NCBI RefSeq assembly: GCF_000203795.2
Contig: NW_006281101.1
Coordinates: 1 to 64,000, forward strand
DNA: 64,000 nt
DNA from: Batrachochytrium dendrobatidis JAM81
Taxonomy: Eukaryota; Chytridiomycota; Chytridiomycetes; Rhizophydiales
Reading direction: 5' to 3'
Part shown: positions 12,720 to 25,190 of the stretch, in pieces
Layout of the letters: every line of letters starts with the position of its first letter
Position numbering within the stretch: position 1 is the stretch's first letter
Position numbers and translations under genes: made by a program
The notes under the pieces: generated by a model
Databases searched by the model: none
Told to the model about the DNA's origin: nothing
The model's input: the letters and a program-made list of their open reading frames with translations, nothing else

Positions 12720-13310
12720 TCATTCATCAGATAATATTGTATAGATTTTGGCAGTGATATCGACAAGATAATCTGTACTAGGTCCAGTCGTATTCATATC
12801 CACAACGCACTCGTCCAATCCAATCTTTTCATCAAGACTATGCAAGAAATTCGACTGCATATAGTTTGTAACAATTCCATACACCGAGTTCAAATGACTA
12901 ATCTCTGCTGCAGCTTTACATCCAATCAAATCTGTGACATTTCCAGTCTCATGTCATCCTTGCTTGCTTCAGTAATATAAACTCTTTCTGCGATGTAAAA
13001 CATTCAAAGTGACCATGAACCTTTAAGAAATCACCATCCAATCTTTTTCCACTTGTGTTTGGCCGTTTTGGGTAAAAACAGACAAATGATGAGTGGAGCA
13101 ATCGAATAAAGTCCGAGACACATTGCCTGATGTAACTGAACCAAAGCATGTTGTAGCAAACGACAAATAGTGTGAAATATTGAATTTGTTTTCTGGGATT
13201 GTTTTTGACGATTGATGTAACTAGTTTACAGCACAGGCTTGACCTGATTCCAACAAACATACATACAAGTGTTGAATCAGTGGGGGTTGACTTTGTTCTT
13301 TTCAAGTATT
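12720..13310 (-). pseudogene. Relic of a CRN-type PD-(D/E)XK nuclease gene
   Basis: Translated in shifting frames, this region matches the C-terminal half of the gene at 57831-58790. HGHFE, a KDDM segment, a DLIGC-like helix, LNSVYGIVTNY and the terminal IYTILSDE occur in the same order. At least two frameshifts separate them near 12930-12960, and the residues around the catalytic E/QxK are lost. There is no intact header. It is a decayed paralogue in the opposite orientation, about 45 kb from the better preserved copy. Confidence 0.7.
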
Positions 13311-15616
13311 TGATCGAGTTGCTCTCATACTTTTTTGTTTAGAATGGGATATTTTAAAGTTCGATTCAGACAATGGCGACTTCAGTTGTGAGATATTTTA
13401 TCCGACGTTGATTACAAGTTGCTGTAATTGTAATGAATAAATGATGATTTCCAGTATTTTGAACAAGAAATGGGCAGTATGGTTGTAAAGGAGGTCCTCG
13501 ATCAGTCAGTCAAAGTGAGAGTTGGTCAGCACTGTAATAGCCAAGTCTTGATGATAACTCATTGTTTAATTTAAAGTCATCACATCTGTGCAGTCTTGTA
13601 GAAACTCTTGCGTTGTTTGACCCGAGTTTGATCCAGAGTTGTCATTTTTGTGGAATCGGTGTCGCAAAACGTAGCAAATCTATAGCTGATAATTCCAACT
13701 GCCATTCAAATTGAAATTCAGTTTTATAGTTTATATGAACAAACAAATATCATTCGAATGAACTGGTGTTGTATGGTGCTATTGATATACTAGTAGCATG
13801 CTTTTGATCGTACTCGATAGCATAAATACAATACAAGACTCTACCTGTTGAACGACAACTTGCTTGGATCCAGTAAAACGACACTAGTTGTTTACTGTAA
13901 TAGTCTGTCACTGTAGTTAGTGTTCAGTATATGCGACACTAACTCAGTGTGACTACAAATACTGGATCCAGTCTGTTGACAGATTTTAATCCAGGTGATC
14001 CACATGATGTATATGTAGTTGATTCTAGTCCAACTCTAGTTCAACTCTAGTTCAATTTCAGTGAATGGAATGTTTTAATCACAAGTTACGCAGCAAATGG
14101 TCATGATGCCAACATAGCAAGTTTAGTGTTCAACTTGACAGTGACTGAACCTATTGTTCATTATGAATTGGCAACTCGGCGAGTGAAAACCTTGCCGATT
14201 TAGAGCATGAATGCCGGAAACCAACAACAATCCAGTCCGATTCACAAGACTCGACTTGAGATTGAACATCAAAAACACTTGGGTTGCGACAAATATGGTT
14301 TGGAAATATCAGTTTTACAAAACTGGATTCAAGCAACACTACTTGGATGTTGTTCAGTCTGGTAAAACTTGACCATATGATGCATCTCGGATCAGCTGGT
14401 AATGCAGTGGTTTGATTGGGTTCGTTCTACAATGCTGTATTTCAATGATTGTCACAATCTGAGCATGGTACAGTTGCACAAGATTCTGGTGCTGAACAAC
14501 AAACTCTTGAACCAGACCCGACACATTGCTACAGCTCAAAGTGGACCATCAACAGTCTCGAGTAGGATATGCTACAATCCAGCGTGTATTGCATGATGGT
14601 TTACTTATTTATCTTGCATTCAATCTCATCCATTCAATAACATCATTCATTACCAATACAATGACACGACACGACATGGCATGGCATGCTTGAATTGATC
14701 ATATTGCACTAATCACTACTATACACTGAATTGATCTACCGGACCCATCAAAACCCATATATTTGTGATTGATCAACATTACGATATTCAAAATGTACTG
14801 TTAAAAACAGCTGTTTTTGTGCAACAGCAACCAATACAACTAGGTTTACTCATCATGTTCAACATCACTGTTTGTGTTTTTGTCGTCCGATTTACAGCTA
14901 CCAGCAGTGTGTGATTCAATGATGATCCCAATATACTTGTAGCAACGTGAACAATAGTGCTGTTTTTGTTCCATATCAAGCGTGTTGTGCATTTTGAATG
15001 TAGCGGTATTCATGTTGGAAATCAAAGACTATTGTGAAACTAGAGACTCGACAGGTGTAGTAATAAAGCTGGTTATTTATTACAAAGGTATGCATTGATC
15101 CATTTATAGCTGATATGATGTACGTCATTGCGCACATCATCCAACTTTGTGTCGTACATTGCAATGGTTCCATAATGCAATGTTCTCAATATACACTACT
15201 TGAAACACCAGAACTGTCAATTATAACAGTGTAGACAAGGCACCAAATGATACCAGTTTTGTTGGCCAATAATTACTATTAGATTTGTCCAAGCTTGTCA
15301 AAAACAGCAATCTACCAAAAATGGGTCATTATGGACAAAAGTCTCGAGGTGCAACAGTGGATAGTCTGTAGTTTGAATGATGGATAGTTTTGTGCAATAT
15401 TCATACTCGATAGCACAATGGACATAATGAACACGATTGGATTGTTGTATATCTTGCCCATAATTGTAACAATATCCTTGAAACTGGATAGATTGTTAAA
15501 TGATTGTGTAATTATTACTGATATTTATCCAAAAACAACCTGCTCAATTCGATCGAGTTATTATAGATTTGTACAAATTAATAAATATATTTATTGGGAG
15601 GAAATATCAATGCTCA
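13311..15616. other. Stretch without a supportable gene
   Basis: Only short overlapping frames are present. Around 13990-14150 a plus-strand frame reads like a secreted or extracellular protein fragment (DVYVVDSS, ANIASLVFNLTVTEP), but it is interrupted and has no start. Part of the stretch, 14460-14730, is duplicated downstream of the secreted-protein gene at 55152-55793. Confidence 0.5.
14460..14730. repeat. Dispersed segment shared with 55795-56045
   Basis: The words GATTCTGGT, CAACAAACTCTTNAACCAG, AGGATATG, AGCGTGTATTG, TGCATTCAAT and GAATTGATCATATTGCAC follow each other in the same order and orientation at 55795-56045. Divergence is moderate. In the second location it forms the 3' flank of a secreted-protein gene, so this copy may mark a lost gene of that family. 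Confidence 0.5.
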
Positions 15617-17926
15617 TTAAATAATAACCCTGTCATTGATCTCAAAGAAAATAACAACTCCATCCATATCAGGCTGGTCGCACGGAAGACCCTCGATTGG
15701 TTCAAGCAAAGTGTTGGGCTTTGAAGCGTCAATCTTGTAGTAAGCCTTTTTCAGAACATGGCTTCTTTGGAATTGAACTTCAAACGATGGAGCTGGAGGA
15801 TTAAAGTACGAATCTTGAAGTTTTCGTGTAAAAACTAGTTCCACCTTTGCTGCTTCAGGAATCCTACCAATGATATTCACCATTGTTTCAAGGCTGATTA
15901 CACTTTTGTGATCTTTGGATTCTCCAAAAAGTCCACAGGAAGTCTTCAAATCAATACTTTCCGAGTTTCGAGTTCTTGATAACCAATTAAAGTTTGAACC
16001 AGGTATTTGAACAAAATCGGGCCACTTTTGGTTTGGTGGTGAAAGAAAAGGTACAGTAAATGTTATACCATCGAGCCTGTTCAGATCGAGTATAGAGACG
16101 TCTTCGGAATCAGGTTTATCAATCTGAAGCTGGTATACCAAATTCAACAGAAACGGTTTTAGACCAATTCCCTTGACGCCATTAGAATGTGAGGCCAAAC
16201 AGACTGTCGAACATAGCAAAGACTTGAGAAACATTCCATCATTGCTATCCTGTACAGCATTCGAAAAGTATAGAATATGGCTGCGATAATCCGGATTACT
16301 CTTGGCTTTCATCAAAAAATGTGCATATGGCACCTGCTTGCCATCCCCTGCATAACAGGCGGAAAATCCCTTTCCACCCATCAACAGCAGGTAAAGCAAA
16401 ATGTCATTCTTTAGCTCTGGAAACACCGAAGACGGTCTCCAAGAAGCAGAATGGTCTTGAATACATCCATCATTCATCAATATAAAGTTTTTTTTTCCAT
16501 CTAGCTGGGCAAAGTGTGAGTGAATCAATGGAGTCGATTGGTTTTTCAGATTGGTCGATTGGCTTTCCAAATCGGTCAGTTGACAGTGAGCGTTATGAAA
16601 CAGCCGAACCTGTCCAAGTTGTCCGTAAAGATTTCCAAATATCTTTTTGACTGATTTCAGTTTAATAAACGCTGCTTTCATCAATTCGTCAAAATCTGAA
16701 ACCTTGTTTGCGATTTCTTCTGCGACAAACTGCGCAAAAAGTGGCCTTGAGTTGAGTATGATAGATTTGAGATATCTTGGTAGTCTAGATGGCAATCCTG
16801 TTAGTTCTAGTTTTACTGCTGGAAATTCCCCAAACACATGGCACCACGGTCTTGGAACATCACTTCGACTGCCATTGTCAGTGGTGGGTTGCAGTTTGGC
16901 TGCTCTGGAATCTGTTCCCATCATAACGAGTCCCAGACCCAATGAGCGGAAGCAATTTCGCACAAATCGCACTTTTTTTAAGGACTGGTCTGAAATAGCA
17001 ATACACTCGTCCAGAATAAACACTGGTCTGTGTTGATGGATTCCTTTGGAAGTCATCAGCTCTTGAACATCTTTGCCAGTCTTTGGACCAATACTGACTG
17101 TGGGTGACTGAGTTTTGTCGGATAGCAATTCAAAAATAAATCCATACATATATAGACTTTCTTTGAACAACGAGCCACAGCTTGGAGACGAAGCTTCAGG
17201 GCTATACATGTGCTCATCCGCTACATAACATTTGCTGAACAACTTTGAAATGTTTTCAAAGTTGCGGTAGATTCTTTGTGATGTTGGACCGGGAGGATCG
17301 AACAGGAGATAATGCACTCTCCTCCGATCACCAATATTGGCTTTGATATTAAAGCCCATCTGACTCTTTCCTGAGCCAGATGAGCCTTCGAGAAATGCAA
17401 ACGGTAAATTTTTGAAGCTTGACCCCGAAAATTCTCCAGCTGTGACTGCAAGGATAATTTTTACAATTTCCACGACACATTTGTCATCTTTTAAAGAATC
17501 GGCAATGTGATGATACTTTAAAAGTGACACAGTGGTTTCGGTATCTGCAGTTTCTTCGAATGTTCCTGAAACCATTCCGGTATTCGAACCTACTGGAGCT
17601 CCTGATACTGCACTAGAGATGCCTTGTCCAGTACCACTCTTGGATTTAATAATGAGTGGACTGGACCCAACAGTCCCATTTGTTCCGAGAGCAGCAATGG
17701 GGTCCCAGGAGTTGTAGTTGGTCTCCACCCCATTCACCACATAATGGAGAGTGAGCTCGTCAACAAAGGTAGAAGCAAGAGGAGAGTTGGGAAGTGCTTG
17801 GAAAGCAACAACCAGGCCACCAACGTCAGTCAGTGGCCTTCTTCTTTCTAGTTCTCCATTGAAGTGGGTTTCAATTTTCACTGGCTGGTTGTGGAGGTAT
17901 TGAATGTAGAATGGTATGTTTTCCAT
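15617..17926 (-). CDS. Crinkler-like effector with P-loop NTPase and nuclease-like C-terminus
   Basis: Single uninterrupted frame of 769 codons from an ATG at 17926. Residues 1-97 are a CRN header (FYIQYLHNQPVKIETHF, AFQALPNSPLAS, ending PLIIKSKS). It is almost the same as the header of the gene at 25813-28038, while the bodies differ. Residues 181-188 are a perfect Walker A (GSSGSGKS). Residues 303-307 (FILDE) are Walker B, and MMGTDS near 335-340 fits a sensor strand. Near the C-terminus GESK (residues 668-671) following WPDF is compatible with a PD-(D/E)XK active site, but weakly. There is no signal peptide, which is common for this class. The header-plus-NTPase-plus-nuclease layout matches the CRN/RHS effector superfamily. 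No introns are needed. The expected role is a host-targeted effector; its target is unknown. Confidence 0.88.
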   Translation of the reverse strand: MENIPFYIQYLHNQPVKIETHFNGELERRRPLTDVGGLVVAFQALPNSPLASTFVDELTLHYVVNGVETNYNSWDPIAALGTNGTVGSSPLIIKSKSGTGQGISSAVSGAPVGSNTGMVSGTFEETADTETTVSLLKYHHIADSLKDDKCVVEIVKIILAVTAGEFSGSSFKNLPFAFLEGSSGSGKSQMGFNIKANIGDRRRVHYLLFDPPGPTSQRIYRNFENISKLFSKCYVADEHMYSPEASSPSCGSLFKESLYMYGFIFELLSDKTQSPTVSIGPKTGKDVQELMTSKGIHQHRPVFILDECIAISDQSLKKVRFVRNCFRSLGLGLVMMGTDSRAAKLQPTTDNGSRSDVPRPWCHVFGEFPAVKLELTGLPSRLPRYLKSIILNSRPLFAQFVAEEIANKVSDFDELMKAAFIKLKSVKKIFGNLYGQLGQVRLFHNAHCQLTDLESQSTNLKNQSTPLIHSHFAQLDGKKNFILMNDGCIQDHSASWRPSSVFPELKNDILLYLLLMGGKGFSACYAGDGKQVPYAHFLMKAKSNPDYRSHILYFSNAVQDSNDGMFLKSLLCSTVCLASHSNGVKGIGLKPFLLNLVYQLQIDKPDSEDVSILDLNRLDGITFTVPFLSPPNQKWPDFVQIPGSNFNWLSRTRNSESIDLKTSCGLFGESKDHKSVISLETMVNIIGRIPEAAKVELVFTRKLQDSYFNPPAPSFEVQFQRSHVLKKAYYKIDASKPNTLLEPIEGLPCDQPDMDGVVIFFEINDRVII

Positions 17927-18140
17927 TAGAGTTTACTGGAGAGAAATGAAGGAATTGAATGGAATAGAATAAGAATGTAATGGAATGGAATGAAAAAAAG
18001 AAATGAAGAAAGGAAAAAATTGGACTTTAAATCCAAAATTTAATTGTTTGAAACAATGTGAAACAAATTCACATGCTTTGAATATTAAACATTTTTGTGT
18101 GAAATTAAAACTGTCAAATTGTATTAATTTGTCATGTATT
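17927..18140 (-). promoter_or_regulatory. Upstream region of the CRN gene at 15617-17926
   Basis: The region begins with purine-rich GGAATGGAATGAA-like repeats next to the start codon. It contains CAATGTGAAACAAATTCACA around 18055-18075, a variant of the TGTGAGACAAATTCACA palindrome before the CRN gene that starts at 28038. It ends exactly where the 3.84-kb duplicated block begins. Confidence 0.45.
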
Positions 18141-18529
18141 CAAATTCACATTTTGAATAGTGTTTAAACATTTGTCATGTGTTCATTTGTATTGTTCAAT
18201 CGAGTGTCAACTCAACAATTGATTACGTCATTCATATAATGACTCGAGTCTTTTATTCAACATTTTAATATTCAATTATTGTTAATCAGTCAATTGTTGG
18301 ATTAGTAAATGTGTTACAAAACATTCATTTACATGCTGAATCTGACAAGTGAATAATGATTGTTCCAATCAACAATTGGATTGGATTGACTGCAATATTG
18401 TCATTGATTGCAGCCACTGTTGACCAATACATTGTAATACATTGACAGTCTCGACATCAACATTGTCATTCATGTCAAGTTGTGTGTAGTTGCTAATATT
18501 ACACCACAGCAATACTGTTGCTCTTGGAC

Positions 18530-18830
18530 GTATGACAACATATTAATGTAGTATAGTTTTGGAGGAATATCACAAAAGTAAAAGATGAGAATGAAGGAAT
18601 GAACCAATGAGTTAATTGTGTTGTTTATTGATAAAAGAAAACATTGATCATTTTATAAAGATGTAAATAACGGTTATGCGTATCCGTGAATTAGACGTCA
18701 TAGCTGAGAAAGTCTCTTGTTATTGCACAAGTGATGGCTGCGATAGACATCGCCTCAAACATATATGCGTCGTGTATGAGTCTGAAATATCTCGTTATTT
18801 ATGATATTTCACATTACCAATGTTTAACAA
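18530..18830. repeat. Dispersed repeat, copy 2 of 4
   Basis: Contains the same ordered words as 2630-2980 (GGAGGAATATCACAAAAGT, TTGTGTTGTTTATT, GTTATGCGTATCCGTGAAT, CACATTACCAATGT). It lies inside duplication copy 1, and its duplicate is at 28584-28884. Confidence 0.6.
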
Positions 18831-19011
18831 CTCTGGCACAGTAATACGGACTCGTGCACCGAATTGAGTTGTCCAGCAATCGATTTTGGAAATGTGTTTG
18901 ATGTGATGGTTTGAGATGAATGCCAAATGACCACGAATGTTACCAATTGTCATGACAGTTGATTGTTGATTCAAAACGTTGTTTGTTTGGTATTAATGGT
19001 TAGAGTGTCAC

Positions 19012-20339
19012 TCATTGACCTGTCAGATCAGCAAGTGTTATTTCGGTGAGTTTCGTGTTTATTGTAGTCACATCAACATCAGCAGATTGAACTACGGATT
19101 TGCTTGACAGAGTTGCAGATCCAGTTGGATTGATAGGCGAACAACTGTGCAAACAACTGTGCGAGTTGCAGGATGTTTGTGATCCAACAAAACACTGCTT
19201 GCACACAAGTTTGCGAATACAGATTGTCAGACTTGACCACCAACTCGCAGTATAAATTGCGTGTACGACAGTTTACACGCTTACACATCAACAATAAACC
19301 CACATAATCAGTAAACCGTTGACGAGCAGCCAGCTCAGTGGTCGGGTTGATGTTTTTTGTTGGAGTTTCTGGATCAAACTTGACCTGATTTGTACCGAGT
19401 TGGGTCATGACTACAAGTTTGACAGCAATAGATTGATCCACTAATAATCTGATCGTGTTGTTGATTGTATGGATGTTGGTAATCCGTTGCAGATTGATAC
19501 GGAATGTGACCAGAATACCACAAAGTTTATTGAGTGTGCACATTGAATTCGATGCAAAACGCAATAAACAAATGCGAGTTGCAGCATTCATTCAAGGTTT
19601 GACACCAGTCGATACAGCATTGACCGCAATGGCATTTATGTCAACAATTGCACGACTACGGAATAAGTCGATTGTTGCTTGACATTCCGTATCGACAGTC
19701 TGCGTGTGTGTGCAACGTGCTGTTGTCGCATATGAACAACTTGGATTGACTTTGTGGACAAAACACAGTCACTGTTGCGGTGGTGTTTACAGTCGTGGAA
19801 ATGGTTTTGAATACCGCAACTGGTATAACAACTGCATGTGTTGGTGAGCAACCAGAGTCCAGTTTGACCAAGATCTGTCCCAGTAATGATCGAATGACAT
19901 TGTCGTGTTTGGTCATCATGACAGCAATGTCATTGGTTTGACTCTGCAACTGACCAAATGCGCTAGTCACAGCGGCCAGATCAGTTTTCAAGGATACAAC
20001 TTGCATGGTGAGGTATTTGACTGTTTGTCGCATTTCGTCCATCAATGTGAAAAAGTCAACGTTTCCAATCGAGTTCATATTACCTCGAGTTGCCCTGCCA
20101 GTAGTTTGGATTGGACTGATACCACACACATTGTTGGTCTGCGTGTACACTGACAAATCGCTGTTGATCAATCGCATGCACACAGATCCAACTATATATA
20201 CCAGTCGAGTTGCATCAGACGCAGATGCACTGTCTGGATCAATCGAAAGCACCTCATATTTGTCATGGATACATTGGGTGGTCGAGTAAACGGTACTGGT
20301 TGATTGATACGGTGATATTGCCATGTTTTCAGCAATCAT
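19012..20339 (-). CDS. Unknown ORF pair in duplication copy 1 (coiled-coil ORF plus downstream frames)
   Basis: From an ATG at 20339 a 227-codon frame runs to 19656. Its middle (residues about 95-160: EMRQTVKYLTMQVVSLKTDL... to ...LLGQILVKL) has the heptad look of a coiled coil. Downstream on the same strand, frames at 19591-19079 and 19206-19012 continue with Cys-rich stretches (CKQCFVGSQTSCNSHSC) and may be further exons of the same gene. I cannot place the splice sites with confidence, and I do not recognise the family. A second copy is at 29066-30393. These frames could belong to one transcript with the exons at 20508-21760. Confidence 0.45.
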
Positions 20340-20507
20340 GAGTTTGGTCCAGTCACCACTGCAGAGACTGCAAACACTGAACAGGATCTGGTTGAGTACC
20401 GTGATTGGGTCTTATTTTTGACTGTAATGGATGTTTTGTTATCAACGATTGTTGAACCAGAAACTTGTAACTCGCGCACATACTCACAGAGACTGATACA
20501 ATCACTC

Positions 20508-21760
20508 AGTCATGACATGAGCTGCCACACTTTTGATCTATCAATCTCACCGGGAAGCTTACTCCTTGTGTACTGCATTTGGTCAGCCTGTCAAATATAA
20601 ATAGTTGACACCAATAAATAAAACATTAGTCAACCATAACTATACAGTTGTATCAATCCAGCACAGCTTGTGCAATTTCAAGGCTAAACCCAAGATTTAT
20701 ACTAATACAACCAACTTACTTTATACCGAGTTTCAAAAGGCGGTTTGTCACACGCCAAAACCCGTTTAGCATAGCTGTATGACAGCATAGATGCTTGAGC
20801 ATCGGTATAATGCTCAACGGGTCCTGATGAATGGCCAGTCACTGCTGAATCTGGTGCAATGGACTCTGCAGTATATATGGTTGATACTGTAGAGTCGCAT
20901 TGCTTTCCAGACTGTAGTATCCTAACTGCCTCAATCAGGGACGAGACTATAATGTAAATGTTTTAAAACAATCAATCCATCAGTCAATATAATCAGTATA
21001 GTTACCATCAACACACTACAGCCTAAACAATCCACAATACATGCATTCACATGCATTCACATCCAAAACTCGTGAGAAATTGATACAAAAATCACACACT
21101 TACTTGGTGAAGCAGGGATTCTTGGATCATTGATTGGACTGACTGTACTGATTGGGCTGGATGTATACACATCAGTATATATGTTTTCCTGATTTGAACT
21201 AGTCAATCACAACATTACAAAATTATGCACAAACAACAGTAAAAGTTTAAAGTAGCATTCAACCCATTGTCCCATAAATCAAATTAGGCATCAACCAATT
21301 CAATCCCAAATAATAATCAACCAGCACAGCATACCAACCAACACAAATCACAATTGATACACATTGAATGACGTTCAATGACATTAGATAGCATCAAAAA
21401 CAGTCAAAATCATTACCATCAAAGTCGCGTAGTCGGAGTCGAATCAACAAAATTAAATTCGGCAACGTTTCGAGTCCATCCCAAAATACCGTAAATGCAA
21501 TCATCAAATCGTAAATAATACACATGCAAGTAAACAGCCATGTTAGCAATGTGTTGTGTAACCAAACTATAATATTCAGATGCACAACTATAATACAAAT
21601 ACTGTGCTGCATACCTTTCTGGATTCATGCTTGTTTCGGCAAGGTGTGGTGCATTTTCACAAGCATTGGTTGGTTGGGGAATAGTGTTTTGCACACTACG
21701 GCAAGACTGTTTTGGAGAAAGAGCCGATAGGATGTTGAGACGGGACCACAGTGAATTCAT
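20508..21760 (-). CDS. Multi-exon gene of unknown function, copy 1
   Basis: Exon-like segments follow each other on the minus strand. A first exon starts at the ATG at 21760 (MNSLWSRLNILSALSPKQSC). A Ser/Pro-rich exon near 21205-21115 begins after a TAG acceptor and ends at GTAAGTGTG. An exon near 20946-20727 (SSLIEAVRILQSGKQ... to ...FETRYK) runs from a TTATAG acceptor to GTAAGTTGG. A short exon after TTTGACAG at about 20590 encodes ADQMQYTRSKLPGEIDRSK. Donors and acceptors are good, so a spliced gene is likely. The end of exon 1 is uncertain because the best donor, GTAATG, lies beyond a TGA in that frame. Another TGA follows VWQLMS near 20518. No family is recognised. Confidence 0.5.
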
Positions 21761-21978
21761 TATTGGTGTTGTAGGGTGTCAGGAAATGAAGATGGAAATG
21801 GAAATGTAAAACGAGTTGATCTCGAAACTTGATAACAATAATATGGGTAGCAGTTGTAATAGTTGCAATAGTTGCTGCAAACTAATACGTTCAAACAAGT
21901 AGTGTGTATGACTGTTTAACAAAATACACAAGGGAAACAATCAGATCTGAGTTTTGGATCAATAGGTAGATGGACAAG

Positions 21979-22098
21979 CGAGTTTTGGATCAATAGGTNN
22001 NNNNNNNNNNNNNNNNNNNNNNNNNNNNNNNNNNNNNNNNNNNNNNNNNNNNNNNNNNNNNNNNNNNNNNNNNNNNNNNNNNNNNNNNNNNNNNNNNN
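21979..22098. other. Partial 31-bp tandem repetition and assembly gap
   Basis: After the duplicated block ends, 20 further bases repeat the preceding unit (GAGTTTTGGATCAATAGGT at a 31-bp spacing), and then 100 Ns follow (21999-22098). The gap size is probably nominal. A 31-bp tandem array expanded only in this copy would explain the break. Confidence 0.8.
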
Positions 22099-24830
22099 AT
22101 TATTACAAGACGTGCCCTAGTCCTACGTCGACCATGGCTTCATTCCAAATACACAACAGTTCAAAGTAGTTTGATGATAGCCAAGTAAAATACAACCCCA
22201 TATGAACAAGACAGCTTTGTTGGACAGTCACCATTGCCAAGATGATGCAAGACCATAATATTGCCATTTACATTTCTTTAGCCACAACTTGCTGAATTTG
22301 GCAACTCGTGCAACCCGCGCAATTTCAAAATCAGATCATTGGATTAAATCGGATTGGATTGGATTAAATTGGATTCAACCCAGTATTGGCTTGTTGGATA
22401 GGCTGTTGTATCATTAAAATGTAACTTGACAGTCTCAGAATTCAGTATTGGCTAATTCATACAAATCTGCTCATCATTTACCCAAACAAGTCGATACTAA
22501 TGATTTTAGATTCATCATGGTCGCAGGCTATTCATAATGCATTAGCGTGAAGTTCCATAAATTGATTTCAAAGCTAGTTTAGATGCATCAACCCATTTTA
22601 AACATTAATCAATGTCATTTCAAACATATCCTAAAATGAATGGTGCTGATGCAGAGCCATGCCACAGTTGAATGTGCTCCTACCATACCATTTCCTGTAA
22701 AACGAGTATCTGTGTATAGACATGATCAATGGCCATGTATTACACCCATTCCAGCATCAACTATTGAGTCATTGACACCATTGACACGATTATCTAGTAC
22801 CACATCATTGTAAACATATTGTGCAGTACCTAGTCGTACACATGGAACATCAAATGCAATCCCAGTTCATTCTGACATACTCGTATTCAAAGTTGGCAGC
22901 AAACAAGTCATTACATACATACTGTCAAACAGCAAATGCCTTGGTTTGGATCGTCGAGGGCACTACATTATCGCGACATCAGTGACATCAGTGACTTGAA
23001 CCAGGTCTCATCCAGCGCGTCGATGGATGCATTTGGTATTGATGGTATGGAGGTGTTTGAATCTGGCAATGATTTAACAACTCAACTCAACCCATACATT
23101 ATTCGTTGCGCTAATGTTATGACGTATCCAGCTAGGACATGCATAGTGTGTCAAACGAGATCAATGTTCCGTATGGGGATCCGAGGCAACGTTTTTCACC
23201 CATGACCAGTTCAAAGATCTGGATGTTTCAACATACACTAACATGGAGTGTCGAGTTTGGACAATATGTAGACTCAAGTACGATCGGAGCTGCGTTGACG
23301 TGACAAGGTAGACAATCTGATGAATGATGGAATGTATAATATCGAGGTTTCACAAATCCAAAATTGGAGAGATGGTGAAACACGTTTGATTGTATCACTC
23401 GGATGCCATGTTTAGTATTCAACATGAGATTTTGACTAAACTGCGCTCAGATGTAGCACGTTTAAACCAGCACTTGCATTCAGCACAACAATTCAATACT
23501 ATGCAACGTATTCAACACAGATCGGTATGATCAAGAGCATGTCAGTGATGAATGAGTGAATGCTAGTGATGAATGCCAACGTGTATCAACTTACAACCAT
23601 GATGTGGCATCACAATAACTCGACAGTGCGTATCCCAGACACTACTGGACAAAATGCATTGAAAACACCCCAAATATTGCAATCTACCTACACAGCGTTG
23701 GTGGATTATCTGTCACTGAATTTGGAGCATAAACTGGCAACTATACATGCAAATATGCATAGACTCTGATAGTCCTGCAACCAAGTTCCAGATGCCAATT
23801 CAAATGTGTACTTGGATAGTCAGGGGTTGTAACACGATCATTTATTCAAATCGCATATATACACACATGTTATTGTTGAATGGCAACAATATATAATGTC
23901 TCACAATAACGGGATATTGCTGGCATTGGATACCGTACCACAGTCGCTGTCTCGTGTGGTCAAACCGTGTGTAAGCTCCATGTATATATCATCACATAGA
24001 TTGAATACAAACCATGATAATCTGGAATTACAAACTGTTTCACTCAACTCGAACCGACTTGGATTGACTCGATCCGACTCGAATTCAAAAGCCATTTGAT
24101 TATTGCATGACATTAAATCAATTGCAATGGAGGCTGCAACGTATGGATCAGTCACGTCACCAACAGAAACACCAAACGCAAATCAAATGGCCAAACAATG
24201 ATACAATATATACAGATATTCATAATGTGAATAAGCAAACATCGTGTAGTAACAAATATGGACTGAATATATATAGTAACAAAACTGGTTATTTATGCGA
24301 TAAAATATATCACTGATCATATTATAGTCGATATGGTGTATGTCGTTTTACATCATATAGCTTTTATACTAATGATAATGGTTGTCACAATGGTGTCAAC
24401 ACTATGCTTGAAACACTAGAACTCTCAATCCCAACAGTATTGTGCTGGTTGATTGCATCTATGGTGTCAATCAATGTCAATCAGTAATGTATTTGTATTG
24501 ATCATGACTTGTGTGCAGTGATCTGGCAATATCGTGATGTATGGTATCATGATCAATGTAAAACCATTACTTGATCAAACACGGCAATTGTGACTGATTA
24601 CAATCTATAATTGGATGTGGAATACAATCACAATCACAATTGGCAGGATATTGGGTGACTATGTGTGCAATAGCCATTGTTGGTAGTTCAATCAGGATAT
24701 TCCAACAAGAACAACCAATTGTTGCATAGTTGTCAATATGTGAATAGACTGTATTTGAATTTGTATGATAGCAAGTCATTGAATAACCTGATTTATATAC
24801 AGATTGACCAATAAAGGACAAATGGGATCA
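22099..24830. other. Stretch without a supportable gene
   Basis: Frames at 22936-23205 and 23560-23769 on the plus strand are open but short. The first continues only if a frameshift near 23200 is assumed. No known domain or good splice pair supports them. Around 24250-24440 the sequence resembles 15040-15230, so worn duplicates are present here too. Confidence 0.5.
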
Positions 24831-24839
24831 ATTTAAACT

Positions 24840-25190
24840 GCACAAAATATGACCAATCAAACAATCAGTCAAGTATTTGGTATACAGTGACAGTATATGT
24901 TGTAGTAATGGATTGTATATGTGATGATAACTATCCATAAGCAGGGTGACACTATCTGATTACTGGGTGTATCACCGCAGTTGAAAAGATCATTCCAGAA
25001 TATTACCGAGGTTGATCATACACCAACAGCGATGTTTGTTATTGATCGACTATATGGTGTATTTGGCGTTTTCTGAATATCCATTTCAAAAGTGCTGATT
25101 GTCACCCTTGAAGCTGCCGTCATTATAAAATAACAGTCATGTATCAGATTCAAAACACTTTCATCAAACTGATCGATGCAATGCATTGCA
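24840..25190 (+). promoter_or_regulatory. Orphan copy of the protease promoter region
   Basis: This segment matches 46090-46470 and, inverted, 4560-4950. GACCAATC...CAATCAGTCAA, TATTTGGTATACAGTGACAG, GGTTGATCATACACCAACAG, GGTGTATTTGGCGTTTTC, GTCACCCTTGAAGCTGCCGT and ATGTATCAGATTCAA all occur in order. The homology stops shortly after the position of the protease start codon, and no protease exon follows. It is a promoter fragment without its gene. Confidence 0.65.

Larger units (their letters stand above)
18141..21978. repeat. 3.84-kb direct duplication, copy 1
   Basis: This block is matched base for base at 28195-32032 (offset 10,054), apart from about five substitutions that I can see. Three of these are clustered near 19378-19388, one is near 19923, and one is near 21966. 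It starts at CAAATTCACA inside CRN upstream DNA and ends at GATGGACAAG. It contains a dispersed repeat copy and at least one multi-exon gene. Near identity implies a recent event or recent gene conversion. The copy is followed by a partial 31-bp repetition and then a sequence gap. Confidence 0.95.
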
